Notes under the pieces: model-generated
What the model saw: only the letters and a program-made list of their open reading frames with translations
Databases searched by the model: none
Told to the model about the DNA's origin: nothing
Made by a program: the position numbers and the translations under genes
Shown: positions 1 to 8,967 of the stretch, in pieces
How the letters are laid out: every line of letters begins with the position of its first letter
Position numbering within the stretch: position 1 is the first letter of the stretch
Source of the DNA: Bacillota bacterium
GTDB taxonomy: Bacteria > Bacillota > Clostridia > Peptostreptococcales > Anaerovoracaceae
DNA length: 34,879 bases
Assembly: GCA_017440275.1 (NCBI GenBank)
Contig: JAFSHN010000055.1
Location: 1-34,879 of the forward strand
Direction of reading: 5' to 3'

Positions 1-2
1 AA

Positions 3-1073
3 GCTATTAAGAGAGCCGGAATTCAGCCTGAAATGGTAGAAGAAGTTGTTATGGGTGCAGTTCTGCAGGGCGGACTTGGCCAGAACGTTGCAAGACAGAT
101 GACTTTAGATGCAGGTCTTCCAAAGGAAGTTCCAGCTATCACTATCAATAAGGTTTGTGGTTCCGGTTTAAGAGCAATCAGCTTAGCAGCTCAGATGATT
201 AAGGCTGGCGACGCTGATATCGTAGTTGCTGGTGGTGCAGAAAACATGTCTGCTACAGCATACGCTATGCCGTCCGCAAGATGGGGAGCTAGAATGAATA
301 ACACTCAGATTATCGACATGATGACTAACGACGGTCTGACTGACGCATTCCACGGCTACCACATGGGTATCACTGCTGAAAACGTATGTGAACAGTGGGG
401 TATCACAAGAGAAGAATTAGACGAATTTGCTGTTGTTTCCCAGAACAGAGCAGAAGCTGCTATCAAAGAAGGTAAGTTCAAGGACGAAATCGTTCCTGTA
501 GAAATCCCTCAGAGAAAGGGTGAACCTATCGTTTTCGATACAGACGAATTCCCTAAGTTCGGTACTACAATGGATAAGGTTGCTAAGTTAAAACCTGCAT
601 TCAAGAAAGACGGTATCGTAACTGCTGCTAACTCCTCCGGTATCAATGATGCTGGTGCTGCTTGCGTAGTAATGAGCAAGGAAAAGGCTGAAGAATTAGG
701 TCTGACTCCACTTTGCACAATCAAGTCCTACGCTTCCGCAGGTGTTGATCCATCCATCATGGGTGTTGGTCCTGTTCCTGCTTGCCAGAAGGCAATGGAC
801 AAGGCTGGCTTAAAGATCGAAGACATCGACTTAGTAGAAGCTAACGAAGCATTTGCTGCTCAGTCCTTAGCAGTTAGAAAGGACCTGAACTTAGATCCTG
901 AAAAGACTAACGTAAACGGCGGCGCAATCGCATTAGGTCACCCAATCGGTGCATCCGGCTGCAGAATCTTAGTAACTCTGATTCACGAAATGATTAAGAG
1001 AGATTCCAAGTACGGTATGGCTACACTGTGCATCGGTGGCGGTATGGGTACTACAGTTATCGTTGAAAGATAA
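3..1073 (+). CDS. thlA: acetyl-CoA acetyltransferase (thiolase), 5' end outside window
   Basis: Condenses two acetyl-CoA to acetoacetyl-CoA, or the reverse, at the entry to butyrate formation. The frame is open from base 3, so the gene starts upstream. 356 residues are visible against about 392 for the family, so roughly 36 N-terminal residues are missing. The nucleophilic cysteine lies in [10 protein letters not shown] (codon 156-158). The C-terminal active-site blocks GHPIGASG and CIGGGMG are both present, as is the NEAFAAQ block. The stop is followed by a strong terminator. Codon choice is strongly biased (AAC, GAC, TTC, ATC), as expected for an abundant fermentation enzyme. It may take acetoacetyl-CoA from the lysine pathway at the other end of the window (inference). 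The family call is very secure; the biosynthetic rather than degradative assignment rests on overall similarity. Confidence 0.96.
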   Translation, partial: AIKRAGIQPEMVEEVVMGAVLQGGLGQNVARQMTLDAGLPKEVPAITINKVCGSGLRAISLAAQMIKAGDADIVVAGGAENMSATAYAMPSARWGARMNNTQIIDMMTNDGLTDAFHGYHMGITAENVCEQWGITREELDEFAVVSQNRAEAAIKEGKFKDEIVPVEIPQRKGEPIVFDTDEFPKFGTTMDKVAKLKPAFKKDGIVTAANSSGINDAGAACVVMSKEKAEELGLTPLCTIKSYASAGVDPSIMGVGPVPACQKAMDKAGLKIEDIDLVEANEAFAAQSLAVRKDLNLDPEKTNVNGGAIALGHPIGASGCRILVTLIHEMIKRDSKYGMATLCIGGGMGTTVIVER

Positions 1074-1093
1074 TTAAAACTCAAAAGCATTTT

Positions 1094-1126
1094 AAAAGAG
1101 CTGTGAGATTTCTCACAGCTCTTTTT
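1094..1126 (+). terminator. Rho-independent terminator after thlA
   Basis: A near-perfect hairpin with arms AGAGCTGTGAGA and TCTCACAGCTCT around a short T-rich loop, followed by TTTTT. It isolates the thiolase gene from glnS. Confidence 0.93.
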
Positions 1127-1168
1127 GTAAGAAAAGTTACAAGTAGACTAGATAATTTCCGACAGCGA

Positions 1169-1177
1169 TGTTATAAT
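1169..1177 (+). promoter_or_regulatory. extended -10 promoter for glnS
   Basis: TGTTATAAT is a consensus -10 hexamer (1172-1177) with the TG extension, 31 bases before the glnS start. No good -35 hexamer sits 16-18 bases upstream, which fits an extended -10 promoter. The preceding terminator means glnS needs its own promoter. Confidence 0.55.
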
Positions 1178-1208
1178 ATCGGTTAGAACAAGTTTTGGAG
1201 GATTTAAG

Positions 1209-2834
1209 ATGGCTACCAATTTCATTCATGAAATTATTGAAAAAGATTTAGAAAATCAAAAATACGGAGATAAGGTTTACACTCGTTTCCCACCCGAACC
1301 AAACGGATACTTGCATATCGGACACGCTAAGTCCATTTGCTTGAACTTCTCCACAGCGGCTAAGTATGGCGGAAAGTGTAACTTAAGATATGATGACACA
1401 AATCCTGTAAAGGAAGATGTGGAATATGTTGATTCCATCGAGGCTGACGTAAGATGGCTCGGCTTTGAGTGGGATGAAAGACTTTGGGCTTCCGACTACT
1501 TTGATACTATGTACGAAGCTGCAGTTGAGCTGATTAAGCAGGGCAAGGCTTTCGTATGCGACCTGACAGGTGATGAAATCAAAGAATACAGAGGAACACT
1601 TACCTCCCCTGGTAAGGAATCCCCTTACAGAAACAGAAGCATTGAAGAAAACTTGCAGCTTTTTGAAGAAATGAAGGCCGGCAAGTATGCTGACGGTGAA
1701 AAAGTGCTGAGAGCAAAGATTGATATGGCTTCTCCTAATATCAATATGAGAGACCCTATCATCTACAGAATTGCTCATGCAACTCACCATAATACAGGTG
1801 ACAAGTGGTGCATTTATCCAATGTATGACTTTGCACACCCAATTGAAGACGCGATTGAAGGGATCACTCATTCCATCTGCACATTGGAATTCGAAGACCA
1901 CAGACCGCTTTATGACTGGGTTCTCAGAGAAGTTGGCTGGTGGCCACAGCCTCCTCAGCAGATTGAATTTGCAAGACTTAACATTACAAACACAGTAATG
2001 TCCAAAAGATACCTGAAGGCAATGGTTGACCAGGGTGTAGTTGAAGGTTGGGATGACCCTCGTATGCCTACCATCGCCGGAATTCGCCGCCGTGGATATA
2101 CTCCTGAAGCAGTAAGACAGTTCTGCGAAGACATCGGTGTTGCGAAGGCTAACAGTACAGTGCAGGTTGCACAGCTTGAACAGTGCGTTCGTGAAGACCT
2201 TAAGGAAAAAGTTGCATCCAAGAATGTGGTATTTGATCCTATCAAGGTTATTATCACAAATTATCCTGAAGGACAGAGCGAACTTTGCGAAATCGAAAAC
2301 AATGCACAGGTTCCTGAAATGGGAACTCGTATGGTTTCCTTCTCAAGAGAACTGTGGATTGACGGTGCAGACTTTATGGAAGAACCTCCTAAGAAATATT
2401 TCAGACTGTTCCCTGGTAACGAAGTTCGTCTCAAAGGTGCATATTTTGTGACTTGCACAGACTTCGTAAAGAACGAAGACGGTTCAATCAAAGAAATTCA
2501 CTGCACATACGATCCTGAAACAAGATCAGGAAGCGGTTTCGAAGGACGTAAGGTTAAGGGAACTATTCACTTTGTAGATGCAGCTACTGCAGTTCCTATC
2601 ACTCTTCGTCAGTACGACTACCTTATGAAAGAAAATGAAGAAGGTGAAATGGTTGCAAATCCGGATACAGTAAAGATTTCAACCGCTTATGGCGAAGCTT
2701 CCGTAGCGGAAGTTGAACCTGGTGACAGATTCCAGTTCTTCAGACACGGCTACTATGTGGCAGACTCTAAACTTTATACAAAAGAAGCTCCTGTTTTCAA
2801 CGAAATCGTTGGACTTAAGAGCTCCTGGAAATAA
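1209..2834 (+). CDS. glnS: glutaminyl-tRNA synthetase
   Basis: Class I aminoacyl-tRNA synthetase that charges tRNA-Gln with glutamine in the cytoplasm. The 541 residues carry the HIGH signature at residues 36-39 ([13 protein letters not shown]) and the KMSKS equivalent VMSKR at about 263-267. The C-terminal half has the beta-barrel anticodon-binding domain typical of GlnRS. Length is normal for the family. The start ATG is preceded by GGAGG eight bases upstream. It stands as a single-gene unit between two terminators. Many Firmicutes lack GlnRS and use GatCAB on Glu-tRNA-Gln instead, so its presence is a useful lineage marker. GluRS is excluded by the [15 protein letters not shown] block. Confidence 0.97.
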   Translation: MATNFIHEIIEKDLENQKYGDKVYTRFPPEPNGYLHIGHAKSICLNFSTAAKYGGKCNLRYDDTNPVKEDVEYVDSIEADVRWLGFEWDERLWASDYFDTMYEAAVELIKQGKAFVCDLTGDEIKEYRGTLTSPGKESPYRNRSIEENLQLFEEMKAGKYADGEKVLRAKIDMASPNINMRDPIIYRIAHATHHNTGDKWCIYPMYDFAHPIEDAIEGITHSICTLEFEDHRPLYDWVLREVGWWPQPPQQIEFARLNITNTVMSKRYLKAMVDQGVVEGWDDPRMPTIAGIRRRGYTPEAVRQFCEDIGVAKANSTVQVAQLEQCVREDLKEKVASKNVVFDPIKVIITNYPEGQSELCEIENNAQVPEMGTRMVSFSRELWIDGADFMEEPPKKYFRLFPGNEVRLKGAYFVTCTDFVKNEDGSIKEIHCTYDPETRSGSGFEGRKVKGTIHFVDAATAVPITLRQYDYLMKENEEGEMVANPDTVKISTAYGEASVAEVEPGDRFQFFRHGYYVADSKLYTKEAPVFNEIVGLKSSWK

Positions 2835-2841
2835 GCATTTT

Positions 2842-2868
2842 AAGCCGCCTTTAACCGGGCGGCTTTTT
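2842..2868 (+). terminator. Rho-independent terminator after glnS
   Basis: Hairpin with arms AAGCCGCC and GGCGGCTT around TTTAACCG, ending in a T-run. It starts 7 bases after the glnS stop. Confidence 0.92.
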
Positions 2869-2885
2869 GAGAATAAAGGGGATTT

Positions 2886-3605
2886 ATGTTAGAAAAATAT
2901 GGGATTACAATTATAATATGTGCTGCAATGATTGGGCTGGGGATTGTTCTTGGCAATGGGGCAGTGTATTTTTTTAATAGAATACCGGGCAAATGGCTTT
3001 GTGATTACGATGAAGAACCGGATGAAGAATTGCTCCACCCAACACATCAGAGAGTAAGAAGCACTCCGTGGAAATACCTTTTTACAGGACTGTTCACTAT
3101 GATTGGTCTTTTGGTAGGGCCAAGAGAACCGCTTTATGCGTTGGCCGTACTGCCGACCTGCTGGTTGCTTCTTGAAATGTCTATCGCAGATATTAAATAT
3201 CGCATTGTGCCGGACCAATTGATAATGTTGCTTGTAGTATGTGGAATGGGCTTTATACCTTATCACAAAGAAGGACCGATGGAAGGCTTTTTCGGTGCGC
3301 TTTTAGGATTTGGAATAATGCTTATCATTGCTGTTGTAGGGAAACTGGTGTATCGGAAAGATACACTGGGCGGTGGAGATATCAAGCTTTTCACGGCTCT
3401 TGGATTGTGTTTAGGTTTTCAAGGTGTTTTAATCACATTTCTTTTAACGACATTGCTAAGTGCAGGCCATTTTTGTCTGCTCTTAATGAGAAAAAAGGTG
3501 AAAATGGGAACAAAAATGCCTATGGTACCATATATTTCAGTATCTACAGCAATTTATCTAGTCATTTTACACGAAATGAGTTATAATATTATGGTAAATT
3601 TATAG
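2886..3605 (+). CDS. A24-family prepilin peptidase-like membrane protein
   Basis: Polytopic inner-membrane aspartyl protease of the type IV prepilin peptidase family. The 239 residues are mostly hydrophobic, with about seven membrane segments. Both family motifs are visible: the first catalytic Asp region SIADIKYRIVPD (about 98-109) and the second GGGDIK (about 161-166). The N-terminal GNGAVYFFNRIPG matches the usual GSFLNVVIYRLP, but the cytosolic zinc-finger loop with CxxC pairs and the methyltransferase region is replaced by a short acidic segment. It may therefore cleave leaders without N-methylation. No pilin genes lie nearby; the neighbours are housekeeping. SD AAAGGGG lies just upstream of the ATG. 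Confidence 0.85.
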   Translation: MLEKYGITIIICAAMIGLGIVLGNGAVYFFNRIPGKWLCDYDEEPDEELLHPTHQRVRSTPWKYLFTGLFTMIGLLVGPREPLYALAVLPTCWLLLEMSIADIKYRIVPDQLIMLLVVCGMGFIPYHKEGPMEGFFGALLGFGIMLIIAVVGKLVYRKDTLGGGDIKLFTALGLCLGFQGVLITFLLTTLLSAGHFCLLLMRKKVKMGTKMPMVPYISVSTAIYLVILHEMSYNIMVNL

Positions 3606-3621
3606 GAAGAGGATTATTTAG

Positions 3622-3918
3622 ATGATAACAAGCAAACAGAGAAGCTATTTAAAGTCTTTGGCACATAATATCGATCCGGTAGTTTATATCGGCAAAGACG
3701 GACTTACAGATAATATACTTATGGAACTTGACCGTTGCCTGGAAGCTCGAGAATTAGTTAAGGTCAAGCTGCAGGAAGGGGCAGATCTGGATCCGAAAAC
3801 TGTGGCTAACGAAGTGATGGAACCTTTAGGTGCAGAATTCGTTCAGGCAATCGGCCGTAAGTTTACTCTTTATAGAGAATCAAAAGAAAACAAGCAGATT
3901 GAATTACCAAGAAAGTAA
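3622..3918 (+). CDS. yhbY: YhbY-family CRM-domain RNA-binding protein
   Basis: A small single-domain CRM protein (98 residues) that binds pre-50S ribosomal RNA in the cytoplasm. The opening ITSKQRSYLKSLAHNIDPV and the GxxG loop IGKDGLTD are diagnostic, and length is normal. It sits between the prepilin peptidase-like gene (16-base gap) and truA (3-base gap), a typical ribosome/tRNA maturation context in Firmicutes. SD AGGAAGAGG precedes the ATG. Confidence 0.94.
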   Translation: MITSKQRSYLKSLAHNIDPVVYIGKDGLTDNILMELDRCLEARELVKVKLQEGADLDPKTVANEVMEPLGAEFVQAIGRKFTLYRESKENKQIELPRK

Positions 3919-3921
3919 TTT

Positions 3922-4692
3922 ATGGAAAGAAACTTTTTGCTGACAATAGAATATGACGGCAGCGAATTTTCCGGGTGGCAAAAGCAACCTGATGCAAGGA
4001 CCGTTCAAGGTGAACTTGAGAAAGTTCTTTCAAAGGTGTGCAACGGAACTGTTGAACTCAATGGGACAAGCCGTACAGACGCAGGAGTGCACGCTCTTGG
4101 ACAGCGGGCATCTTTCAAAGGCGAATATGGTATTCCGACGGATAAGCTGATGCTTGTGGCCAATAACCACCTCTGCGGTGGCAAACACCTGGCATCTGTG
4201 ATAGGCGATGTAAGGATAGTTGCTGTCGAAGAAAAACCTTTGGACTTTCATGCGCGTTTTGATTCCAAAGGAAAAAAATACAGATATATAATACAGAACT
4301 CGCCTGAGATAAATCTGTTTCGAAGAAAACACTGTTATCAGGTGACAACTCCGCTGGATTTTGAGGCAATGAAAGAAGCTGCAAGATACATTGTGGGGAC
4401 TCATGATTTTGCATGTTTCCAATCTGCGGGAGGACAACCCAGAGCTACTACGGTGAGAACGGTTTACAGTTTGGAATTGGACAAGCAAGGTGATGACATC
4501 ATCCTCGAAATTGCAGGAGATGGATTCTTGTATAATATGGTCAGAATTATTACAGGAACGCTTGTGGAAGTAGGACTGGGCAAGATAACTCCTGAGCAAA
4601 TAGAGGAAATCATTGCATCAGGCAAGCGTGAAAATGCCGGACACAGAGCACCGGCAGAAGGTTTATATTTAGTTGAAGTTTATTACGAATAG
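3922..4692 (+). CDS. truA: tRNA pseudouridine(38-40) synthase
   Basis: Converts uridines 38, 39 and 40 of the tRNA anticodon arm to pseudouridine. The 256-residue length is normal. The N-terminal [13 protein letters not shown] and the catalytic block [10 protein letters not shown] (nucleophile Asp53) are intact, and so is the C-terminal [10 protein letters not shown]. It starts three bases after the yhbY stop and is surely cotranscribed. The next gene follows after 11 bases with its own SD. Confidence 0.97.
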   Translation: MERNFLLTIEYDGSEFSGWQKQPDARTVQGELEKVLSKVCNGTVELNGTSRTDAGVHALGQRASFKGEYGIPTDKLMLVANNHLCGGKHLASVIGDVRIVAVEEKPLDFHARFDSKGKKYRYIIQNSPEINLFRRKHCYQVTTPLDFEAMKEAARYIVGTHDFACFQSAGGQPRATTVRTVYSLELDKQGDDIILEIAGDGFLYNMVRIITGTLVEVGLGKITPEQIEEIIASGKRENAGHRAPAEGLYLVEVYYE

Positions 4693-4703
4693 GAGATTCA
4701 AAG

Positions 4704-5147
4704 ATGGAAAGACCTTCATGGGATCAGTATTTTATGGAAATGGCAGAACTGACAGCCAAGAGATCAACTTGTATGAGAAGAAGTGTGGGAGCAGTTATCG
4801 TTAAAGATAATCGTGCAATCGCCACCGGATATAATGGGGCACCTCGAGGCATTGCTCACTGTGAAGAAAGAGGTGGATGTTTACGTCAACAACTTGGCGT
4901 TCCATCCGGTCAGCGCCATGAAATTTGTATGGCTCTTCATGCCGAGCAAAATGCTATTATTCAGGCGGCGGCAATGGGCCATAGCATCGAAGGCGGCACT
5001 ATTTACGTTACACATCAGCCTTGTGCCATCTGTGCAAAGATGATAATCAATGCCGGTATTAAGAGAATCGTTATTAAAGAAGGTTATCCTGATGAACTGG
5101 CTGCATCCATTTTGGCTGAAGCAGGTCTTAATATCGAACAGTTATAA
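4704..5147 (+). CDS. comEB: dCMP deaminase (ComEB type)
   Basis: Zinc-dependent deaminase that converts dCMP to dUMP for dTTP synthesis. The zinc and proton-shuttle motif HAEQNA (His79, Glu81) and PCAIC (Cys107, Cys110) are intact, and 147 residues is the usual length. NGAPRG near residue 44 is the substrate-binding block of the dCMP deaminase family. The name ComEB comes from the Bacillus orthologue; no competence genes are present here. SD GGAG lies about 10 bases before the start, right after truA. Confidence 0.94.
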   Translation: MERPSWDQYFMEMAELTAKRSTCMRRSVGAVIVKDNRAIATGYNGAPRGIAHCEERGGCLRQQLGVPSGQRHEICMALHAEQNAIIQAAAMGHSIEGGTIYVTHQPCAICAKMIINAGIKRIVIKEGYPDELAASILAEAGLNIEQL

Positions 5148-5171
5148 TAGTTTTGTAAGGAGTCACAGTTT

Positions 5172-6248
5172 ATGTACAGCACATTGTGGATTACCTTTTT
5201 GACGGCGTTGGTGCTTTCATTCATATTTACACCATTGTCTATCAAATTGGCGCCAAAAGTAGGGGCGGTGGATATTCCCGCCGATGACAGAAGAATGCAC
5301 TCCAAAACCATGCCGCGTTTCGGAGGTCTTGCAATCTTTGTGGGAAGTACAGTGGCAATGATTATTTTTCTTAGATTTGACCCTAGAATTGTTACAATCA
5401 TTGTCGGAGGAACCCTCATCTATATATTGGGAATAATTGATGATATCAAAAGACTGTCCGCAAAAGTAAAGTTTGTGGGGCAACTCGCGGTAGCTTGTAT
5501 TATGTATATGGGCGATGTGAGAATCGAGTTTATCACCAATTTCTTTGGTGAAGGCAACAGTCAGCTGGGCGATGCTTTATGCTTTATTGTAACAATCATT
5601 TGGATTGTAGGTATCACTAACACAGTAAACTTAATAGATGGTCTTGACGGACTTGCGGCAGGAACTGCGGCGATTGCATCATTGTGCATTGCATATGCAG
5701 CCTATATTCATGGAACCTATCTGACTTCAGGAGCCATGCTCGCACTGGCGGGTGGTGCTTTGGGATTTTTACCGTACAATTTCCACCCTGCAAAGAGCTT
5801 TATGGGAGACGGAGGCTCATTGTATTTAGGATTTATTTTAGCAACAACATCCGTTTTGGGAACTGTAAAAAGTGCAACTGTGGTTGCTATGATTATTCCT
5901 GTATTCATTTTGGGAGTGCCTATTTTTGATACGGCCTTTGCTATTTTCAGAAGAGTAGTTAATAAGCGACCTATTATGGAAGCAGATAAAGGCCATTTGC
6001 ACCATAGACTTATGAGTATGGGATACGGCCAGAGAAGAGCGACGTTGATGCTTTATGGAATTTCTGCGATTATGGGTGTTGCAGCTGTAGTATTCAGCAG
6101 AGGATTGTATGTGGAAACTGCCGGATTAGCCGGAATTGCTCTGATGTACATCTATATATTGCTTACAGATGCGGAACACGTTGTACCGCAAGTCAGGGTT
6201 CATGTCGATCCGGAAGATCATCGTTTGAAACAAATTAATAAACAATAA
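5172..6248 (+). CDS. tagO: undecaprenyl-phosphate GlcNAc-1-phosphate transferase (WecA/TagO)
   Basis: Integral-membrane sugar-phosphate transferase that loads GlcNAc-1-phosphate onto undecaprenyl phosphate, starting teichoic acid or capsule-type polymers. The 358 residues carry about 10-11 membrane segments. All signatures are present: PRFGGLAIF, the first Asp pair in IDDIKRLS, the magnesium-site block NLIDGLDGLAAG, GDGGSLYLG, and the cytoplasmic histidine motif HLHHRL. The last motif distinguishes the WecA/TagO group from MraY. SD AAGGAG lies seven bases before the ATG. The downstream leader starts only 13 bases after the stop. No other teichoic acid gene is nearby. Confidence 0.93.
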   Translation: MYSTLWITFLTALVLSFIFTPLSIKLAPKVGAVDIPADDRRMHSKTMPRFGGLAIFVGSTVAMIIFLRFDPRIVTIIVGGTLIYILGIIDDIKRLSAKVKFVGQLAVACIMYMGDVRIEFITNFFGEGNSQLGDALCFIVTIIWIVGITNTVNLIDGLDGLAAGTAAIASLCIAYAAYIHGTYLTSGAMLALAGGALGFLPYNFHPAKSFMGDGGSLYLGFILATTSVLGTVKSATVVAMIIPVFILGVPIFDTAFAIFRRVVNKRPIMEADKGHLHHRLMSMGYGQRRATLMLYGISAIMGVAAVVFSRGLYVETAGLAGIALMYIYILLTDAEHVVPQVRVHVDPEDHRLKQINKQ

Positions 6249-6260
6249 ATAGTTAAAAAA

Positions 6261-6332
6261 GTACTGACGCCCGAAGGATTTCTGAGGGGAAAGGCTTGTT
6301 AATAAATAAAGCAACGCTATAAGTGTCGGTAT
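6261..6332 (+). ncRNA. candidate cis-regulatory leader (riboswitch-like antiterminator), class unknown
   Basis: The segment 6261-6270 (GTACTGACGC) can pair along ten positions, three of them G-U, with 6323-6332 (GTGTCGGTAT). That closes a 52-base core containing CCGAAGG, CTGAGGGGAAAGG and a small hairpin (TTGTT with AGCAA, 6297-6315). The closing helix shares its 3' strand with the 5' arm of the terminator at 6321-6347, so the two cannot coexist. This is the layout of an ON-type riboswitch or attenuator. I could not match the core to a riboswitch class; it resembles glycine aptamer bits (CGAAGG, AGG-AAAGG) but lacks the rest. Confidence 0.5.
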
Positions 6333-6347
6333 ATCCGGCACTTTTTT
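6321..6347 (+). terminator. terminator before the TM1266/ABC operon, possible attenuator
   Basis: Arms AAGTGTCGG and CCGGCACTT around TATAT, followed by six T. It lies 17 bases before the start of the next gene and could serve either as the tagO terminator or as the expression platform of the leader. The SD AAGGAG follows immediately. Confidence 0.85.
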
Positions 6348-6363
6348 GTTTAAGGAGAGAAAA

Positions 6364-6609
6364 ATGGAAACCAGAGTTGCAGTAATCAGCATTATAGTTG
6401 AAGACATTGAGGCAGCAGACAAAATCAACGGACTGCTCCATGAATATAGAGAATATATCATAGGCAGAATGGGAGTGCCTCATCGTCCTAAGAACATCTC
6501 CATCATCAGTGTTGCCATGGATGGGCCAATGGACGCAATCAGTGCCCTTTCAGGTAAGTTGGGAGCCATTAAGGGTGTCAGCACAAAAACAATATATTCA
6601 AAAGCCTGA
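6364..6609 (+). CDS. TM1266-family ACT/ferredoxin-fold small regulator-like protein
   Basis: An 81-residue protein of the TM1266 family, annotated in other genomes as an iron-only hydrogenase system putative regulator; no DNA-binding domain is present. The order ETRVAVISIIVED (strand 1), a helix with YIIGRMGVPHR, NISIISVAMDGPMDAISALSGKLGAI and a final GVSTKTIYSKA is characteristic. The fold resembles the NikR C-terminal ligand domain, so small-molecule or metal sensing is possible (inference). The ATG at 6364 has SD AAGGAG seven bases upstream. It is the first gene of an operon with a substrate-binding protein and a fused ABC transporter, not with hydrogenase maturation genes, which suggests a role tied to the imported solute. 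Confidence 0.8.
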   Translation: METRVAVISIIVEDIEAADKINGLLHEYREYIIGRMGVPHRPKNISIISVAMDGPMDAISALSGKLGAIKGVSTKTIYSKA

Positions 6610-6631
6610 TAAGGCGGGAAGAGGTATTAAT

Positions 6632-7588
6632 ATGAAAAAAATTATAACGGTTATTTTGGTGCTGCTGCTGACTTTTACAATGGTTACAGGCTGCGGAAAC
6701 GGTGTTCCTGACTCTGTAACTGAAATTATTAACGTAGCGACTCTCAATGGTCCTACGGGTATCGGCATGACCAAACTGATGGATCAGACAGATAAGTATA
6801 ATATAACGGTTTATCAAGCGCCTACAGACGTTGTGGGAAAAATGATAAATGGAGAAATTGACATTGCAGCAGTGCCTTCCAATTTAGCAGCCACACTGTA
6901 CAATAAGACAGGTGGCAAGGTTGTGGCAATCAGTCCTATTACAATGGGTGTACTTTACATCTTAGGAAACGAAACTGATGTGGAGGATGTAACTGATCTC
7001 AAAGGAAAGACTATTGTGGCCAGCGGCAAGGGAGGTGCACCTGAATACATTCTGCAGAAAATTCTAAAAGATGCAGGCTTGACTATTGGTAAAGATGTTC
7101 AGGTGGACTGGCTGGCAAATCATACAGACGTGAACAAAAAACTGTTAACACAAAAAGGTACTGTGGCGATGCTGCCGGAACCTTTTGTGTCAGTGGCAGA
7201 AGATAACGAAAAGGCGGATATAGAAGAACTTTTCGATCTTAACGAGCTTTGGGAAAAATCAACAGGCGAAAGCCTGCCGATGGGAGTTCTGGTGGCTCAG
7301 AAGGACTTCGTGGAAGAACGCGAAAGTGACCTGAAACTTTTCTTATATGATTACGGTCTGTCTGTTGACTTTGTCAATGACGACGAAGAAAGTGCAAAAG
7401 CTGTCGTAGACGCCGGATTTATCGGCAAGGTGGAAGTGGCTGAGGATGCCATTCCAAACTGCAACATCGTGCTCTTTGAAAATCGTAAAGAAGGTCACAG
7501 CATACTCAAAAAATTTAACGAAATTCTCTTTGAAATGGAGCCTGCATCAATAGGCGGAAAGTTACCGGATGAGGAATTCTACTACTAG
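6632..7588 (+). CDS. ABC transporter substrate-binding lipoprotein, NMT1/SsuA/ThiY-like
   Basis: Extracytoplasmic solute-binding lipoprotein. The start ATG 6632 (SD GGAAGAGG) opens directly into a signal peptide, KKIITVILVLLLTFTMVTGC, with lipobox VTGC; 318 residues in all. A further upstream ATG in the same frame would place 41 odd residues before the signal and is rejected. The mature part has the periplasmic-binding type II pattern of the NMT1/SsuA/ThiY group: GEIDIAAVPSNLAATLYNKTGG, then LKGKTIVASGKGGAPEYILQ and LPEPFVSVAE. The ligand cannot be read from the sequence; thiamine precursor, taurine-like sulfonates or another nitrogenous compound are possible. Its 3' end overlaps the permease-ATPase gene by 20 bases. 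Confidence 0.85.
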   Translation: MKKIITVILVLLLTFTMVTGCGNGVPDSVTEIINVATLNGPTGIGMTKLMDQTDKYNITVYQAPTDVVGKMINGEIDIAAVPSNLAATLYNKTGGKVVAISPITMGVLYILGNETDVEDVTDLKGKTIVASGKGGAPEYILQKILKDAGLTIGKDVQVDWLANHTDVNKKLLTQKGTVAMLPEPFVSVAEDNEKADIEELFDLNELWEKSTGESLPMGVLVAQKDFVEERESDLKLFLYDYGLSVDFVNDDEESAKAVVDAGFIGKVEVAEDAIPNCNIVLFENRKEGHSILKKFNEILFEMEPASIGGKLPDEEFYY

Positions 7589-8957
7589 GATAAAACTGAA
7601 TAAAAACTTATTGACTTCAGCACTGGTTTGGCTTGTCATCTGGCAGGTACTGGCTTTGTCAATAAATAATGTACTATTGCTGCCGGGACCATTGGATACT
7701 GCAAGAGCTCTTTTAGGTATGCTCGCGGATACAGAATTCTACATGAATGCAGGATGGACTGTGGCAAGAAGCTTACTTGGAATGGTATTTTCTTTTGTGA
7801 CAGGAGCGGCAGCAGCCTGGGCTGCATATAGGGTAAAGCCGTTAAGAACTATATTGGCACTGCCTGTTGGTTTTTTTAAAGCTGTACCGGTGATGGCTAT
7901 AATCATTTATGTGATTTTATTGGCAAAGGCCGATTGGGTGGCTGTAATCGTATGCTTTTTTATGTGTTTTCCGGTGGTATATATCAATGTGCTTGAAGGT
8001 TTTGACAGTACCTCTGAAGAACTGCTTGAAGTTGCACATATATATGAACTGACACCTGCGCAGAAACGCAGGCTGATTTACTGGCCCGGGGCTTTGCCTC
8101 AAATCAAAGCCTCAATAAAACTGATTACAGGGCTTAGCTGGAAAGCTGTTGTGGCAGCAGAAGTGCTTTCTATTCCGCAGTTTTCTTTGGGATATGAAAT
8201 GATGAATGCAAAATATTATTTAGAAACGGAAAAGCTCTTTGCCTATATAGTGGTAATCGTAATTTTGAGCCTTTGTCTTGAAAAATTGATAAACAAATGG
8301 GCTACATCTTTAGAACCACATAACTACGAGGGCAGCAAACTGGGAGAAGATCGTCAGATGTCAAAAACAGGACCTTCACCTGAAATTCGGATAAAGAATC
8401 TAAGCAAGTCCTTTGGCGAGAAAAAGGTTTTAGATGGTGTTTATATAAACTTTGAGGCGGATAAAACAACTGTTATCATGGAACCTTCAGGACGTGGCAA
8501 GACAACACTGATGAGAATCATCGCAGGGCTTGAAACCAAGGATAGCGGTGAAGTCATAAGCAGTAGAGAATTGAAGACTTCTATGCTTTTTCAAGAAGAC
8601 AGACTTATTCCATGGCTCAATATTTACGATAACTTACTGTTATCCGGAGGTGACAAAACTTCGGTAGTGAAAATGGCAGAAAGTCTGGAAATAGAAGATG
8701 TACTATGGAAACTTCCAAAAGAACTTAGCGGTGGAATGAACCATAGAGTTGCGCTGGGAAGAACTTTTCTGACGAAAGCAAACCTGATGATTCTTGACGA
8801 ACCTTTCAGAGGTCTGGATAATGAACTGAAGAATCGTATTATAGATAGACTGTGGGAACGAGTGACAACAGATAAGACTGTGCTGGTAGTTACCCACAAT
8901 TCAGAGGATGCCAAATTGCTTGGTGACATAGTAATTGAAGATTTTTGTTGTCAATAA
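7569..8957 (+). CDS. single-chain ABC transporter: SsuC/ThiX-like permease fused to an ATPase
   Basis: One 462-residue chain combines the two cytoplasmic-side parts of an importer. Residues about 1-250 are a BPD-type permease with about six membrane segments and the coupling block EELLEVAHIYELTPAQKRRLIYWPGALP. Residues about 275-462 are a short nucleotide-binding domain. The P-loop is EPSGRGKTT (about 305-313, first Gly replaced by Glu), the Q-loop FQEDRLIPW, the signature LSGGMNHRVALGR, Walker B LMILDEPFRGLD and the H-loop VTHN. SsuB/ThiZ-like sequences are the closest in style. Normally these are separate proteins. A sequencing frameshift is unlikely because the linker (THNYEG to SPEIRI region) is continuous and sensible. 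The gene overlaps the binding-protein gene by 20 bases. Confidence 0.87.
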   Translation: MRNSTTRIKLNKNLLTSALVWLVIWQVLALSINNVLLLPGPLDTARALLGMLADTEFYMNAGWTVARSLLGMVFSFVTGAAAAWAAYRVKPLRTILALPVGFFKAVPVMAIIIYVILLAKADWVAVIVCFFMCFPVVYINVLEGFDSTSEELLEVAHIYELTPAQKRRLIYWPGALPQIKASIKLITGLSWKAVVAAEVLSIPQFSLGYEMMNAKYYLETEKLFAYIVVIVILSLCLEKLINKWATSLEPHNYEGSKLGEDRQMSKTGPSPEIRIKNLSKSFGEKKVLDGVYINFEADKTTVIMEPSGRGKTTLMRIIAGLETKDSGEVISSRELKTSMLFQEDRLIPWLNIYDNLLLSGGDKTSVVKMAESLEIEDVLWKLPKELSGGMNHRVALGRTFLTKANLMILDEPFRGLDNELKNRIIDRLWERVTTDKTVLVVTHNSEDAKLLGDIVIEDFCCQ

Positions 8958-8967
8958 GGAGTCCTAT

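Noticed and set aside
6261..6347. Glycine riboswitch before the TM1266 gene
   Set aside because: CGAAGG and AGG-AAAGG recall the glycine aptamer, but the GGAGAG strand and the CTCTCAGG partner are missing and the closing helix is different.
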